A stretch of DNA of 64,000 nt, taken from the NCBI RefSeq assembly GCF_033042135.1, contig NZ_WBXM01000001.1, positions 434,001-498,000 of the forward strand. Reading direction: 5' to 3'. The stretch comes from Haloechinothrix sp033042135 (GTDB lineage: Bacteria > Actinomycetota > Actinomycetes > Mycobacteriales > Pseudonocardiaceae). Under the pieces are notes generated by a model. It searched no databases. It saw only the letters and a program-made list of their open reading frames with translations, and was not told the DNA's origin. Below, one piece after another: positions 15,836 to 24,730 of the stretch. The translations under genes were made by a program, and so were the position numbers. Each line of letters opens with the position of its first letter. Position 1 is the stretch's first letter.

Positions 15836-16933
15836 GTGGCTACCCCTTCCCCCTTGCACGAGGTGCACAGCGAGCTGGGTGCGTCGTTCACCGATTTCGC
15901 TGGCTGGACCATGCCCGTGCGCTACAGCAGTGAGCTCGCCGAGCATCACGCCGTGCGGCAGGCCGCTGGCTTGTTCGACCTGTCGCACATGGCCGAGATC
16001 GAGGTCCGCGGGCCGCAGGCGGCGGACATGCTGGACTACGCGTTCGTCGGTAACCTGGCGAACGTGAAGGTCGGGCGCGCCCGCTACAGCATGCTGTGCA
16101 ACACGGCAGGCGGGGTGCTCGACGACCTCGTTACCTACCGGCTGGCCGACGACCGCTACCTCGTCGTGGCCAACGCCGCCAACGCCGAGGTGGTCACCAC
16201 GGCGCTGACCGAGCGAGCCGCCTCGTTCGACGTGGCGGTCGCGGGACGCTCCACCGAGTACGCGCTGCTCGCGGTCCAAGGTCCCGCCGCCGCCGAGATC
16301 GTTCGCGCGGTCAGCGACGCCGACCTGGATTCGCTGCGGTACTACGCGAGCATGGACGCCACGGTCGCCGGCACCGATCTCCTGCTCGCCCGCACCGGCT
16401 ACACCGGCGAGGACGGCTTCGAGCTGTACTGCGCGCCTGGCGAGGCGCCCGCGCTGTGGCGTGCGTTGACCGACGCCGGGCAGCAGCACGGCCTACTCCC
16501 GGCCGGGCTGGCCTGCCGGGACACGCTGCGCCTCGAGGCGGGCATGCCGCTGTACGGCAACGAGCTCTCGGAGTACATCACCCCCTTCGACGCTGGTCTC
16601 GGCCGGTTGGTGAAGTTCGACAAACCCAGCGATTTCGTGGGCCGCGACGCGCTGGCCGCGCGCGCCGAGGCCGAGGCACGGCAGGTTCTTGTCGGGTTGA
16701 CCGGCACCGGCAAGCGCGCGCCGCGCTCGGGCTACGCCGTGGTCGAGCCGTCCGGCGGGGCCTCGATCGGGGAAGTGACCAGCGGGGCGCTGTCGCCCAC
16801 CCTCGGCTACCCCATCGCCATGGCTTACGTCCCTACCGAGTACAGCGAGTCGGGAACCGAGCTGGCGGTCGATATCAGAGGCAAGAGTGCGCCTGTGGAG
16901 GTTGTCACACTGCCCTTCTACCGTCGATCGTGA
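15836..16933 (+). CDS. gcvT: Aminomethyltransferase, glycine cleavage T protein
   Basis: 365 aa. GTG 15836 follows gaggagg, whereas the open frame five codons further up lacks support. Seen: FTDFAGWTMPVRY, GLFDLSHMAEIEV, LLARTGYTGEDGFEL, CRDTLRLEAGMPLYGNEL and the C-terminal GEVTSGALSPTLGYPIAMAYV, all standard for GcvT. It transfers the aminomethyl carbon of glycine from lipoylated GcvH to tetrahydrofolate, releasing ammonia. It stands directly downstream of the glycine riboswitch and upstream of glyA and lipA. gcvH and gcvP are not in the window. Confidence 0.96.
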   Translation: MATPSPLHEVHSELGASFTDFAGWTMPVRYSSELAEHHAVRQAAGLFDLSHMAEIEVRGPQAADMLDYAFVGNLANVKVGRARYSMLCNTAGGVLDDLVTYRLADDRYLVVANAANAEVVTTALTERAASFDVAVAGRSTEYALLAVQGPAAAEIVRAVSDADLDSLRYYASMDATVAGTDLLLARTGYTGEDGFELYCAPGEAPALWRALTDAGQQHGLLPAGLACRDTLRLEAGMPLYGNELSEYITPFDAGLGRLVKFDKPSDFVGRDALAARAEAEARQVLVGLTGTGKRAPRSGYAVVEPSGGASIGEVTSGALSPTLGYPIAMAYVPTEYSESGTELAVDIRGKSAPVEVVTLPFYRRS

Positions 16934-17021
16934 GCGCAGGAGGCCGCAGGCGCACGCAGGCCAAAGGGCTGCAGAACCGTCAACAACCGCAGAACCGATC
17001 GAGGAGTAGAGGTCGACAAGC

Positions 17022-18293
17022 ATGAACTCGTTTGATGCACAGCTGGCCACCGTGGACCCGGAGGTCGCCGCGGCGATCGATGCCGAGCTGACCCGCCAGC
17101 AGACCACGCTGGAGATGATCGCCTCGGAGAACTTCGCGCCGGTCGGGGTGCTCGAGGCCCAGGGTTCGGTGCTGACCAACAAGTACGCGGAGGGCTACCC
17201 CGGCAGGCGGTACTACGGGGGTTGCGAACACGTCGACGTCGTGGAGCAGCTGGCAATCGATCGGGTGAAGGAGCTGTTCGGCGCGGAGCACGCCAACGTG
17301 CAGCCGCACTCGGGTGCGCAGGCCAACGCCGCCGCCATGGCCGCGGTACTGGATCCGGGTGACACGATCATGGGCCTCGACCTGGCGCACGGTGGTCACC
17401 TCACGCACGGCATGAAAATCAACTTCTCCGGCAGGCTCTACAACGTGGTGGCCTACCAGGTGGAGAAGGAGACCGGTCGCATCGACATGGATGAGGTCGC
17501 GCGGCTGGCCAGGGAACACCGCCCGAAGATGATCATCGCGGGCTGGTCGGCCTACCCGCGCCAGCTGGACTTCGCCGAGTTCCGCCGGATCGCCGATGAG
17601 ATCGATGCCTACCTGCTTGTCGACATGGCACACTTCGCCGGTCTGGTGGCCGCTGGACTGCACCCCAACCCGGTGCCGCACGCCCACCTGGTGACCACCA
17701 CGACTCACAAGACGCTCGGCGGCCCGCGAGGCGGCGTCATCCTTTCCGTGCAGGACCTGGCCAAGAAGATCAATTCCACGGTGTTCCCGGGCCAGCAGGG
17801 TGGACCGCTGGAGCACGTCATCGCGGCGAAGGCGGTCGGCTTCAAGATCGCCGCCAGCGAGGAGTTCCGGGAGCGCCAGCAGCGGGTCCTCGACGGCGCG
17901 CGTATCCTCGCCGAGCGGCTGTCGGCCAAGGACTGCGCCGAGGCGGGCGTCAAGGTGCTCTCCGGCGGTACCGACGTCCACCTCGTGCTCGTCGACCTGG
18001 TGGCCTCCGAGCTGGACGGCAAGAACGCCGAGGACCGGCTGCACTCGATCGGGATCACCGTCAACCGCAACGCGGTGCCGTTCGACCCGCGTCCGCCGAT
18101 GGTCACCTCCGGGCTGCGGATCGGCACCCCCGCCCTGGCGGCCCGGGGCTTCGGTGAGGAAGACTTCACCGAGGTGTCCGACATCATCGCCACGGCTTTG
18201 CACCGTGACTTCGACGACGCGATCCGACAGTCGCTTGCCGAGCGGGTCGAGCTGCTGGCCAAGAAGCACCCGCTGTACCCGGACCTGAGGTAG
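17022..18293 (+). CDS. glyA: Serine hydroxymethyltransferase
   Basis: 423 aa, a standard length. Seen: ETTLEMIASENF-like region TLEMIASENFAP, NKYAEGYPGRRYYGGCEHVD, the PLP-lysine segment TTTTHKTLGGPRGG, and FPGQQGGPLEHVIAAKAV. It interconverts serine and glycine with tetrahydrofolate/methylene-tetrahydrofolate in the cytosol. It lies 88 bases after gcvT, so glycine supply, glycine cleavage and one-carbon units can be balanced from one glycine-responsive transcript. The ribosome site is gaggag before ATG 17022. Confidence 0.97.
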   Translation: MNSFDAQLATVDPEVAAAIDAELTRQQTTLEMIASENFAPVGVLEAQGSVLTNKYAEGYPGRRYYGGCEHVDVVEQLAIDRVKELFGAEHANVQPHSGAQANAAAMAAVLDPGDTIMGLDLAHGGHLTHGMKINFSGRLYNVVAYQVEKETGRIDMDEVARLAREHRPKMIIAGWSAYPRQLDFAEFRRIADEIDAYLLVDMAHFAGLVAAGLHPNPVPHAHLVTTTTHKTLGGPRGGVILSVQDLAKKINSTVFPGQQGGPLEHVIAAKAVGFKIAASEEFRERQQRVLDGARILAERLSAKDCAEAGVKVLSGGTDVHLVLVDLVASELDGKNAEDRLHSIGITVNRNAVPFDPRPPMVTSGLRIGTPALAARGFGEEDFTEVSDIIATALHRDFDDAIRQSLAERVELLAKKHPLYPDLR

Positions 18294-18335
18294 ATCCCTG
18301 GCAGGTCCCCGCTATGTCCCTGGAGGTTGTCAACC

Positions 18336-19340
18336 GTGAGTGTCGCGCCTGAGGGCCGGAAGATGCTGCGTCTCGAGGTCCGCAACGCCCAGACGCCGAT
18401 CGAGCGGAAACCCTCGTGGATCAAGACCAGGGCGCGCATGGGCCCGGAGTACCAGGAACTCAAGGGGCTGGTGCGGCGTGAGGGCCTGAATACGGTGTGC
18501 GAGGAGGCAGGCTGTCCCAACATCTACGAGTGTTGGGAAGACAGGGAGGCCACCTTCCTCATCGGCGGGGACCAGTGCACCCGGCGGTGCGATTTCTGCC
18601 AGATCGACACTGGCAAGCCCGCCGAGCTGGACACCACGGAGCCACGCCGCGTCGCCGAGAGCGTGCAGGCCATGGGGCTGCGCTACTCCACGGTGACCGG
18701 CGTCGCCCGGGACGATCTGGCCGACGGTGGGGCGTGGCTGTACGCCGAGACGGTTCGACAGATCCACGAACTCAACCCGGGCACCGGGGTGGAGCTGCTG
18801 ATCCCGGACTTCAACGCCAATCCGGAGCAGCTCGCGGAGGTGTTCTCCGCGGAGCCGGAGGTGCTGGCGCACAACACCGAGACGGTGCCACGGATCTTCC
18901 GGTCGATCCGGCCGGGTTTCCGGTACGACCGGTCGCTGTCGGTACTGACCGCCGCCCGCGAGGCGGGTCTGGTGACCAAGTCGAACCTGATCCTCGGTAT
19001 GGGCGAGACGCCGGACGAGGTGGAGCCCGCGCTGCGGGACCTGTACGAGGCGGGCTGCGAGATCGTTACGATCACCCAGTACCTACGCCCCTCGGCGCGG
19101 CACCATCCGGTGGACCGGTGGGTCAAGCCCGAGGAGTTCGTCGAGCACACCGAGGCCGCGGAGCGGATCGGCTTCGCGGGCGTCATGGCAGGTCCGTTGG
19201 TGCGCTCGTCCTACCGCGCGGGCAAGCTCTACGCCCAGACCAAGCACCACCGGGGCGAGCCGCTGCCGGAGAACCTGCGGCACCTGGCCTCGGCCGGTCC
19301 CGCCGCGCAGGAAGCCCGCAGCCTGCTCGGCCAGTCGTAG
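18336..19340 (+). CDS. lipA: Lipoyl synthase (radical SAM)
   Basis: 334 aa. GTG 18336 (SVAPEGRKMLRLEVRNAQ) is taken because ggagg sits at 18322-18326. A TTG three codons earlier is also in frame. Seen: the auxiliary-cluster motif CEEAGCPNIYEC, the radical-SAM motif CTRRCDFC, and the C-terminal GPLVRSSYRAGKL with its conserved serine. It inserts two sulfurs into octanoyl groups on lipoyl domains, including GcvH of the glycine cleavage system, which explains its place behind gcvT and glyA. The gap to glyA is 42 bases. Confidence 0.96.
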   Translation: MSVAPEGRKMLRLEVRNAQTPIERKPSWIKTRARMGPEYQELKGLVRREGLNTVCEEAGCPNIYECWEDREATFLIGGDQCTRRCDFCQIDTGKPAELDTTEPRRVAESVQAMGLRYSTVTGVARDDLADGGAWLYAETVRQIHELNPGTGVELLIPDFNANPEQLAEVFSAEPEVLAHNTETVPRIFRSIRPGFRYDRSLSVLTAAREAGLVTKSNLILGMGETPDEVEPALRDLYEAGCEIVTITQYLRPSARHHPVDRWVKPEEFVEHTEAAERIGFAGVMAGPLVRSSYRAGKLYAQTKHHRGEPLPENLRHLASAGPAAQEARSLLGQS

Positions 19341-19352
19341 GTGGGCCTCGGC

Positions 19353-19370
19353 CCCGCCGGGCGGCGGGGT
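19353..19370 (+). terminator. Possible terminator after lipA
   Basis: An 8-base inverted repeat, ccccgccg/cggcgggg, separated by gg (a 7-bp stem if a four-base loop forms), stands 12 bases after the lipA stop. There is no T-run, as is common in high-GC actinobacteria. It would separate the glycine operon from the SRP RNA gene. Confidence 0.45.
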
Positions 19371-19395
19371 AGTCGGTGCGTTTAGACTGGAAAGT

Positions 19396-19483
19396 GGGCC
19401 CCGCGCGGCGTCCATCCTGTGAACCTCCCCAGGGCCGGAAGGCAGCAAGGATAAGCAGGCTCTGACGGGTGCGCGGGGTCCTC
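19396..19483 (+). ncRNA. ffs: Signal recognition particle 4.5S-type RNA
   Basis: Seen: the universal SRP helix-8 core ctgtgaacc ... cagggccggaaggcagca followed by aggataagcagg, and complementary ends gggccccgcgc and gcgcggggtcc that close a single long hairpin of about 88 bases. Known: this small form is the bacterial SRP RNA that pairs with Ffh for co-translational membrane targeting. Its location immediately upstream of dnaX is typical of actinobacteria. The ends are set by the closing helix and may be off by a few bases. Confidence 0.93.
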
Positions 19484-19544
19484 CTTATGCTGTCTTCCAC
19501 CCCGCCGCGGTATCCGGCGGCACGCGAGCCGGTATCTTGGCGGC

Positions 19545-21641
19545 GTGGCTCTCGCGCTATACCGCAAGTACCGCCCGGCGACTTTCGGGGAGGTCGTCGG
19601 ACAGGATCACGTGACGGTCCCGCTGCGGGCGGCGCTCGCCGCGGGGCGGATCAATCACGCGTATCTGTTCTCCGGGCCCCGTGGTTGCGGCAAGACATCG
19701 TCGGCGCGCATCATGGCGCGCTCGCTGAACTGCGCCAACGGGCCGACCGACGAACCCTGTGGTGAGTGTGATTCCTGTGTGAACCTGGCCCCTGAGGGGG
19801 CGGGCAGCGTCGACGTGATCGAGCTGGACGCCGCCAGCCACGGTGGTGTGGACGACGCGCGGGAGTTGCGTGACCGCGCTTTCTACGCGCCCGCCGAGTC
19901 ACGGTACCGGGTGTTCGTGATCGATGAGGCGCACATGGTCACCCCGCAGGGCTTCAACGCCCTGCTCAAGATCGTGGAGGAGCCGCCGGAGCACCTGATC
20001 TTCATCTTCGCCACGACCGAACCTGACAAGGTGCTGACCACCATCCGGTCGCGGACCCACCACTACCCGTTCCGACTGGTGCCGCCCGGCGCGATGCGCG
20101 AGCTGCTCGAACGCAATGTGGCCGAGGAGGGCGCCACCGTCGAGCCCGCGGTGTACCCGCTGGTGGTCCGTGCGGGCGGTGGATCGGCACGTGACGCGCA
20201 GTCGGTGATGGACCAGCTGCTCGCCGGGGCGGGCCCGGATGGGGTGACCTACGAGCGAGCCGTCGCGCTGCTGGGGTTCACCGACGCCTCGCTGCTCGAC
20301 GAGATGATCGATGGTCTGGCTTCCGGGGACGCCTCCGCCGTGTTCGGTACCGTCGAGCGGCTCACCGAGGCTGGGCACGACCCGAGGAGGTTCGCGACCG
20401 ACCTGCTGCTGCGGTTGCGCGATCTGGTGCTGCTGCGGTCGGTGCCCGATGCCGGTGAGCAGGGACTGGTCGCGGCTCCCGAGGAGGAGCTGACCAGAAT
20501 GGCCGCACAGGCCGAGCGCATCGGCCCAGCCACCCTCACCCGGTACGCCGAGACCATCCACAATGGCCTTCGCGAGATGCGCGGCGCGACCGCTCCGCGG
20601 CTGCTGCTCGAGTTGCTCTGCGCGCGCATGATGCTGCCAGCCGCGGCGTCCGACGAGGAGGGCGCCGTGCTGCAGCGGCTGGAGCGGCTGGAACGCCGTA
20701 TCGCCGCCGGGACGAGCACGGCCCCGGCCGAGCAAACCCCGCCTGAGCAAGCCTCACGCTGGCAGCCCCCGCACGGGCGGGAAGAGGCGGATGTGCAGGC
20801 CGAAAGGACCGTGCGGGCCGAGCCCTCCCTGCAGCGGTCCGCGGCGGAACAGGAGCAGCCACCCGCGCCGGAACCGGAACCGGCACAGCCCGCCGAGGAG
20901 CCGGAACGGCCTGCCTGGGAGGGCGAGCAGGCTGCCCCTGCGCCCTCGGGTCAGGGCAACGCCCCTGGCAGCATCGATGCGGCAGCGCTGCGCGGTATCT
21001 GGTCGCAGCTGCTGGCCGCGGTGCGCGCCAGCAGCAGGAGCACCGAGGCGATGTTGACCAACGCCACGGTGCACAGCGTCGACGGGAGCTCGGTCGTGCT
21101 CTCGCACACGGCCGAACCCCTGGCGCGCCGGTTGTCCGAGCCGCGCAACGCCGAAGCCATCGCTGAGGCGCTGCACCAGGTGCTCGGTGGCCAGTGGCAG
21201 GTCAGCTGCGTACACGCCGGATCGGCACCGCAGGGTGGTGGGAAGCAGCGAACGTCGGCGCAGCCACGGCCCGCGCAGCAGCCCAGCCGGTCCCAGGGAC
21301 CGCAGCCCGACAAGGCACCCCAGCCGGGGGCGGGCAGCGAGCGAGGCCACGCTCCGGATGCGGGCGATCCCGGGCAGTCGGAGGCACCACCTTCCGGTAA
21401 TCCAGGACACCCCCCGAGGCAGGTCGCCGAAGCGGCTGGTGATCACATGCCGGTGGCCGAGGACGACATCCCCCCGCCCCCGGAACCACCCGAGGAGGTC
21501 GACCCTGGGCAGGCAGACGGTGGCGAACCAGGTGGCCCAGGCGGCCCAGCCGGGACCGGTGGTGCCGCCGGTGCCGCCGGTGCCGCCGCGTCGGCGCACC
21601 GGCTGCTGTCCGAGCACCTCGGGGCTCGGCCGCTGGAGTAG
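19545..21641 (+). CDS. dnaX: DNA polymerase III subunits gamma and tau
   Basis: 698 aa, GTG 19545 (MALALYRKYRPATF). Seen: Walker A GPRGCGKT at 44-51, the zinc module cysteines 63, 72, 75 and 78, the DEAH Walker B segment VIDEAHM, and the sensor FATTEPDKV. These are followed by the clamp-loader lid and collar domains up to about residue 370. After that comes a Pro/Gln/Glu-rich linker, a second small folded region (residues about 475-570) and a Gly/Pro-rich end. It loads the sliding clamp at the replication fork. No clear slippery sequence for a short gamma form was seen. Followed by ybaB/ebfC and recR, the classical order. Confidence 0.96.
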   Translation: MALALYRKYRPATFGEVVGQDHVTVPLRAALAAGRINHAYLFSGPRGCGKTSSARIMARSLNCANGPTDEPCGECDSCVNLAPEGAGSVDVIELDAASHGGVDDARELRDRAFYAPAESRYRVFVIDEAHMVTPQGFNALLKIVEEPPEHLIFIFATTEPDKVLTTIRSRTHHYPFRLVPPGAMRELLERNVAEEGATVEPAVYPLVVRAGGGSARDAQSVMDQLLAGAGPDGVTYERAVALLGFTDASLLDEMIDGLASGDASAVFGTVERLTEAGHDPRRFATDLLLRLRDLVLLRSVPDAGEQGLVAAPEEELTRMAAQAERIGPATLTRYAETIHNGLREMRGATAPRLLLELLCARMMLPAAASDEEGAVLQRLERLERRIAAGTSTAPAEQTPPEQASRWQPPHGREEADVQAERTVRAEPSLQRSAAEQEQPPAPEPEPAQPAEEPERPAWEGEQAAPAPSGQGNAPGSIDAAALRGIWSQLLAAVRASSRSTEAMLTNATVHSVDGSSVVLSHTAEPLARRLSEPRNAEAIAEALHQVLGGQWQVSCVHAGSAPQGGGKQRTSAQPRPAQQPSRSQGPQPDKAPQPGAGSERGHAPDAGDPGQSEAPPSGNPGHPPRQVAEAAGDHMPVAEDDIPPPPEPPEEVDPGQADGGEPGGPGGPAGTGGAAGAAGAAASAHRLLSEHLGARPLE
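21561..21587 (+). repeat. Three tandem copies of a 9-base unit inside dnaX
   Basis: The unit ggtgccgcc is repeated exactly three times and encodes (Gly-Ala-Ala)3 in the disordered C-terminal tail of DnaX. Such units may expand or shrink by replication slippage. It is in frame, so length changes would leave the protein intact. Confidence 0.7.
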
Positions 21642-21739
21642 TCGGGGCGGCTCCGCTCGGGAACCGGCCGTTAGGCTGGACGCAGGGCAGACGGACGTGC
21701 GAGCAAGCGAGACAACGGCGACAGAATCGAGGCGTCATC

Positions 21740-22123
21740 ATGGTGCAGCCAGGCGGTGGAATGCCGGACATGCAGCAGATCCTGCAGCAGGCACAGCAGA
21801 TGCAGGAGCAGCTGCAGCACGCGCAGGCCGAGCTCGCGGAGACCGAGGTGACCGGTTCATCGGGTGGCGGCATGGTGCAGGCCGTGGTCACCGGCGGGCT
21901 GGAGCTCAAGAGCCTGACCATCGATCCGAGCGTGGTTGACCCGAACGACACCGAGACCCTCGCCGACCTGGTCGTCGCCGCGGTGCGGGACGGCATGTCG
22001 GCCGCGCAGAAGGTTACCGAGGAGAAGCTGGGGCCGCTGGCCGGTGGCCTCGGTGGCGGCATGGATCTGGGCGGTCTCGCCGGGCCGGGTGGCGATCCCG
22101 GCCTTCCTGGTTCGTCCAGGTAA
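21740..22123 (+). CDS. ybaB: YbaB/EbfC family nucleoid-associated protein
   Basis: 127 aa. Seen: an N-terminal coiled coil rich in Gln/Met (MQQILQQAQQMQEQLQHA), the strand-turn segment GGGMVQAVVTGGLELKSLTI and DPNDTETLADLVVAAVRDG, followed by a Gly-rich tail. Known: EbfC/YbaB forms tweezer-like dimers that bind DNA and are almost always encoded between dnaX and recR, as here. It starts 98 bases after dnaX and ends 24 bases before recR. Confidence 0.93.
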   Translation: MVQPGGGMPDMQQILQQAQQMQEQLQHAQAELAETEVTGSSGGGMVQAVVTGGLELKSLTIDPSVVDPNDTETLADLVVAAVRDGMSAAQKVTEEKLGPLAGGLGGGMDLGGLAGPGGDPGLPGSSR

Positions 22124-22147
22124 TCCGCCGGTAGAGCGGAGCGGACA

Positions 22148-22744
22148 GTGTACGAGGGCGTCGTCCAGGACCTGATCGACGAGCTGGGCAGGCTGCCCGG
22201 GGTCGGGCCGAAGAGCGCGCAGCGAATCGCGTTCCACCTGCTCAGCTCGGATCCGGCCGACATCACCCGGCTCGCCGACGTGCTTGGCAAGGTCGCCAAG
22301 GGCGTGCAGTTCTGCGAGACCTGCGGCAATGTCGCCGAACGTGAGCAGTGCCGGATCTGCCGCGACGAGCGCAGGGAAGTCGGCGTCATCTGCGTGGTAG
22401 AGGAACCCAAGGACGTGCTCGCGGTGGAGCGCACCAGGGAGTTCAAGGGCCGCTACCACGTGCTCGGCGGTGCGCTGGATCCGCTCTCCGGTGTCGGGCC
22501 TGATCAGCTCCGCATGCGGGAACTCCTGGCGCGGATCTCCTCGGACGAGGTGACCGAGGTCATCATCGCCACCGACCCCAATACCGAGGGGGAGGCCACC
22601 GCGACGTACCTCGTGCGGGTTCTGCGCGATTTCCCCGGGCTGCGGGTCACCCGCCTGGCCTCCGGGCTGCCGATGGGCGGGGACCTGGAGTTCGCCGACG
22701 AGCTCACGCTCGGTCGCGCGTTGTCGGGCCGCCGCACGCTGTAG
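22148..22744 (+). CDS. recR: Recombination mediator RecR
   Basis: 198 aa, GTG 22148. Seen: the helix-hairpin-helix ELGRLPGVGPKSAQRIAFHLL, the zinc finger CETCGNVAEREQCRIC, the Toprim segment VICVVEEPKDVLAVE, and YHVLGGALDPLSGVGPDQL with the C-terminal ATDPNTEGEATA. It acts with RecF/RecO in loading RecA at single-stranded gaps. The length and all motifs are standard. It is last in the dnaX-ybaB-recR group; the next gene, a lipoprotein, starts 231 bases on with its own control region. Confidence 0.96.
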   Translation: MYEGVVQDLIDELGRLPGVGPKSAQRIAFHLLSSDPADITRLADVLGKVAKGVQFCETCGNVAEREQCRICRDERREVGVICVVEEPKDVLAVERTREFKGRYHVLGGALDPLSGVGPDQLRMRELLARISSDEVTEVIIATDPNTEGEATATYLVRVLRDFPGLRVTRLASGLPMGGDLEFADELTLGRALSGRRTL

Positions 22745-22881
22745 CGCGTTGCGGGCGGTGGCCTGCCTGCTTCCCAGTTACGAGTATCCAGGATTCCCGC
22801 GCGCAACCCGACTATGGTATGCCCATTCCGGACAGCGGCACGGTTGTGCCACTCCGTAGCCGGATCGTGACCTCAAGTGGT

Positions 22882-22899
22882 TAACTGAACGAACGGTTA
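22882..22899. promoter_or_regulatory. Possible operator upstream of the peptide ABC importer
   Basis: The 18-base sequence taactgaacgaacggtta matches its own reverse complement at 12 of 18 positions, with perfect outer ends taac/gtta. It lies 76 bases before the start of the solute-binding protein gene, where the promoter should be. The gaacgaacggt core resembles operators of TetR-family repressors. No repressor gene adjoins it. Confidence 0.4.
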
Positions 22900-22975
22900 G
22901 CGCTAGTGTCTGCGCCGATGAATACGTTCCCCGCGCCCGATCGGCACGGGAACTCGACGTACAAGGGGTGCAGAC

Positions 22976-24649
22976 ATGCTCCACACGCGGGCAACGTGGC
23001 TGGGCCGTACGGCCCTGATCGGGCTGGTCGGTGCGCTGGCCGCTTCGCTGGCCGGTTGCGAATCCGAGCGTGATGCCGCCGGGGGCGACCGGGGTGAGAC
23101 CGAGCCGTTCGTGTTCGGCGTGCCGACCGACGCCCGGACCCTCGATCCGATCTTCACCACCGACGGTGAGACCTTCCGAGTGACCCGGCAGATCTACGAC
23201 ACGCTGCTGGACCACGAACCCGGCGGTAAGGAGATCGTTGGCGGGCTGGCCGAGGACTGGGAGTCCTCAGACGATGGTCTGGAGTGGACCTTCCACCTCA
23301 GGGAAGGGGTGACCTTCCACGACGGGGAGGAGCTCGACGGCGAGGCCGTCTGCGCCAACTTCGATCGGTGGCACAACTTCTCCGGCGCATACCAGGACAC
23401 CAACTTCACGTATTACTGGCAGAACATGTTCGGCGGCTTCGCCGAGAACGAGGAAGGCGTGGAGACCGGGGAGAAGTACCGGTCGTGCAGCGCCGACGGG
23501 TTGACCGTGACGATCGAGGTCGCCGAGCCCTCGGCGAACTATCCTGGCGCGTTCAGCATGGCCACCTTCGGCATCGTCAGCCCTGCCAGCCTGGAGGAGA
23601 TCAGCGACGACGAGATCACCAGCGCAGACTCCCCCTTCCCCGACTACACGCAGGGTCCCGGCGTGTTGGCCGGAACCGGCCCGTTCGCCATCGGCGATTG
23701 GGACCACGGCGCGCAGGAGCTCACCCTCGAGCGATTCGACGACTACTGGGGCGAGCCCGCCCAGGTCAGCACGCTGATCTTCAAGACGATCTCGGAGGAA
23801 ACGGCACGACGCCAGGCGCTGGAGGCCGGCGACATCGACGGCTACGACCTCGCCGCCCCGGGAGACGTCACGCCGCTGGAAGACAACGGGTTCCAGGTTC
23901 CGACACGCGACGTGTTCAACATCCTGTACCTCGCGTTCCAGCAGGAAACCACGTCCGAGTTCGCCGACATCGAGGTGCGGCAGGCGCTGGCGCACGCCGT
24001 CGACCGGCAGCGGATCGTGGACACCATCCTCCCAGAGGGTGGCGAGGTGGCCACGCAGTTCATGCCGCCAACGGTCGACGGGTGGTCGGAAGACGTCACC
24101 ACCTACGACTACGACCCCGAGCTCGCCGAGCAGATGCTCGCCGATGCCGGAGTGGACGGGTTGACGGTCGACTTCTGCTACGTCACCGACACCTCCCGTC
24201 CGTACATGCCCGCGGTGCGCGACATCTTCGAGATCATCGAAGGCGACCTGGAGTCGGTGGGGTTGTCCATCGATCCGGTGCCGATGGAATGGGACCAGTA
24301 CATCCCGGCGACCAACAGCGGCCAGTGCAGTCTGTACCTGCTCGGCTGGACCGGCGACTTCAACGAGGGCTACAACTTCCTCGGCACCTGGTTCGACCGG
24401 CCGAGCGACGAGTGGGGATTCCACAACGAGGAGATCTTCGATCTGCTCGGCGAGATCGACCGCACTCCTGACCCCGATGACCGGGTCGGCCTGCTGGCCG
24501 AAGCCAACGAGCTGATCATGGACTTCCTGCCGGGCCTGCCGATCTCCAGCTCACCGCCGTCCATCGCGTTCGCGCCCGACGTCGAGCCGATGGACGTGTC
24601 CCCGCTGACGCAGGAGAGGTTCGAGGACGTCGGTTTCGTCGAGGAGTAA
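22976..24649 (+). CDS. ABC transporter solute-binding lipoprotein, peptide/nickel family (SBP family 5)
   Basis: 557 aa. Seen: a lipoprotein signal peptide with lipobox LAGC (cysteine at residue 28), then DARTLDPIFTTDGETFRVTRQIYDTLL, LREGVTFHDGEELDGEAV and a C-terminal LGWTGDFNEGYNFL, all typical of DppA/OppA proteins. It is anchored outside the membrane and captures the ligand for the permeases encoded next. First gene of a five-gene importer operon (22976-28797). The ligand could be oligopeptides, opines or glycosides; the sequence does not decide. Confidence 0.93.
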   Translation: MLHTRATWLGRTALIGLVGALAASLAGCESERDAAGGDRGETEPFVFGVPTDARTLDPIFTTDGETFRVTRQIYDTLLDHEPGGKEIVGGLAEDWESSDDGLEWTFHLREGVTFHDGEELDGEAVCANFDRWHNFSGAYQDTNFTYYWQNMFGGFAENEEGVETGEKYRSCSADGLTVTIEVAEPSANYPGAFSMATFGIVSPASLEEISDDEITSADSPFPDYTQGPGVLAGTGPFAIGDWDHGAQELTLERFDDYWGEPAQVSTLIFKTISEETARRQALEAGDIDGYDLAAPGDVTPLEDNGFQVPTRDVFNILYLAFQQETTSEFADIEVRQALAHAVDRQRIVDTILPEGGEVATQFMPPTVDGWSEDVTTYDYDPELAEQMLADAGVDGLTVDFCYVTDTSRPYMPAVRDIFEIIEGDLESVGLSIDPVPMEWDQYIPATNSGQCSLYLLGWTGDFNEGYNFLGTWFDRPSDEWGFHNEEIFDLLGEIDRTPDPDDRVGLLAEANELIMDFLPGLPISSSPPSIAFAPDVEPMDVSPLTQERFEDVGFVEE

Positions 24650-24730
24650 CCCCCTCCCTGCCGGGGTGCGCCGCGGCCAACGAGGCGGCGCGCCCCGACA
24701 GGGCACGCGTGGAAAGGCACGAGAACCAAC

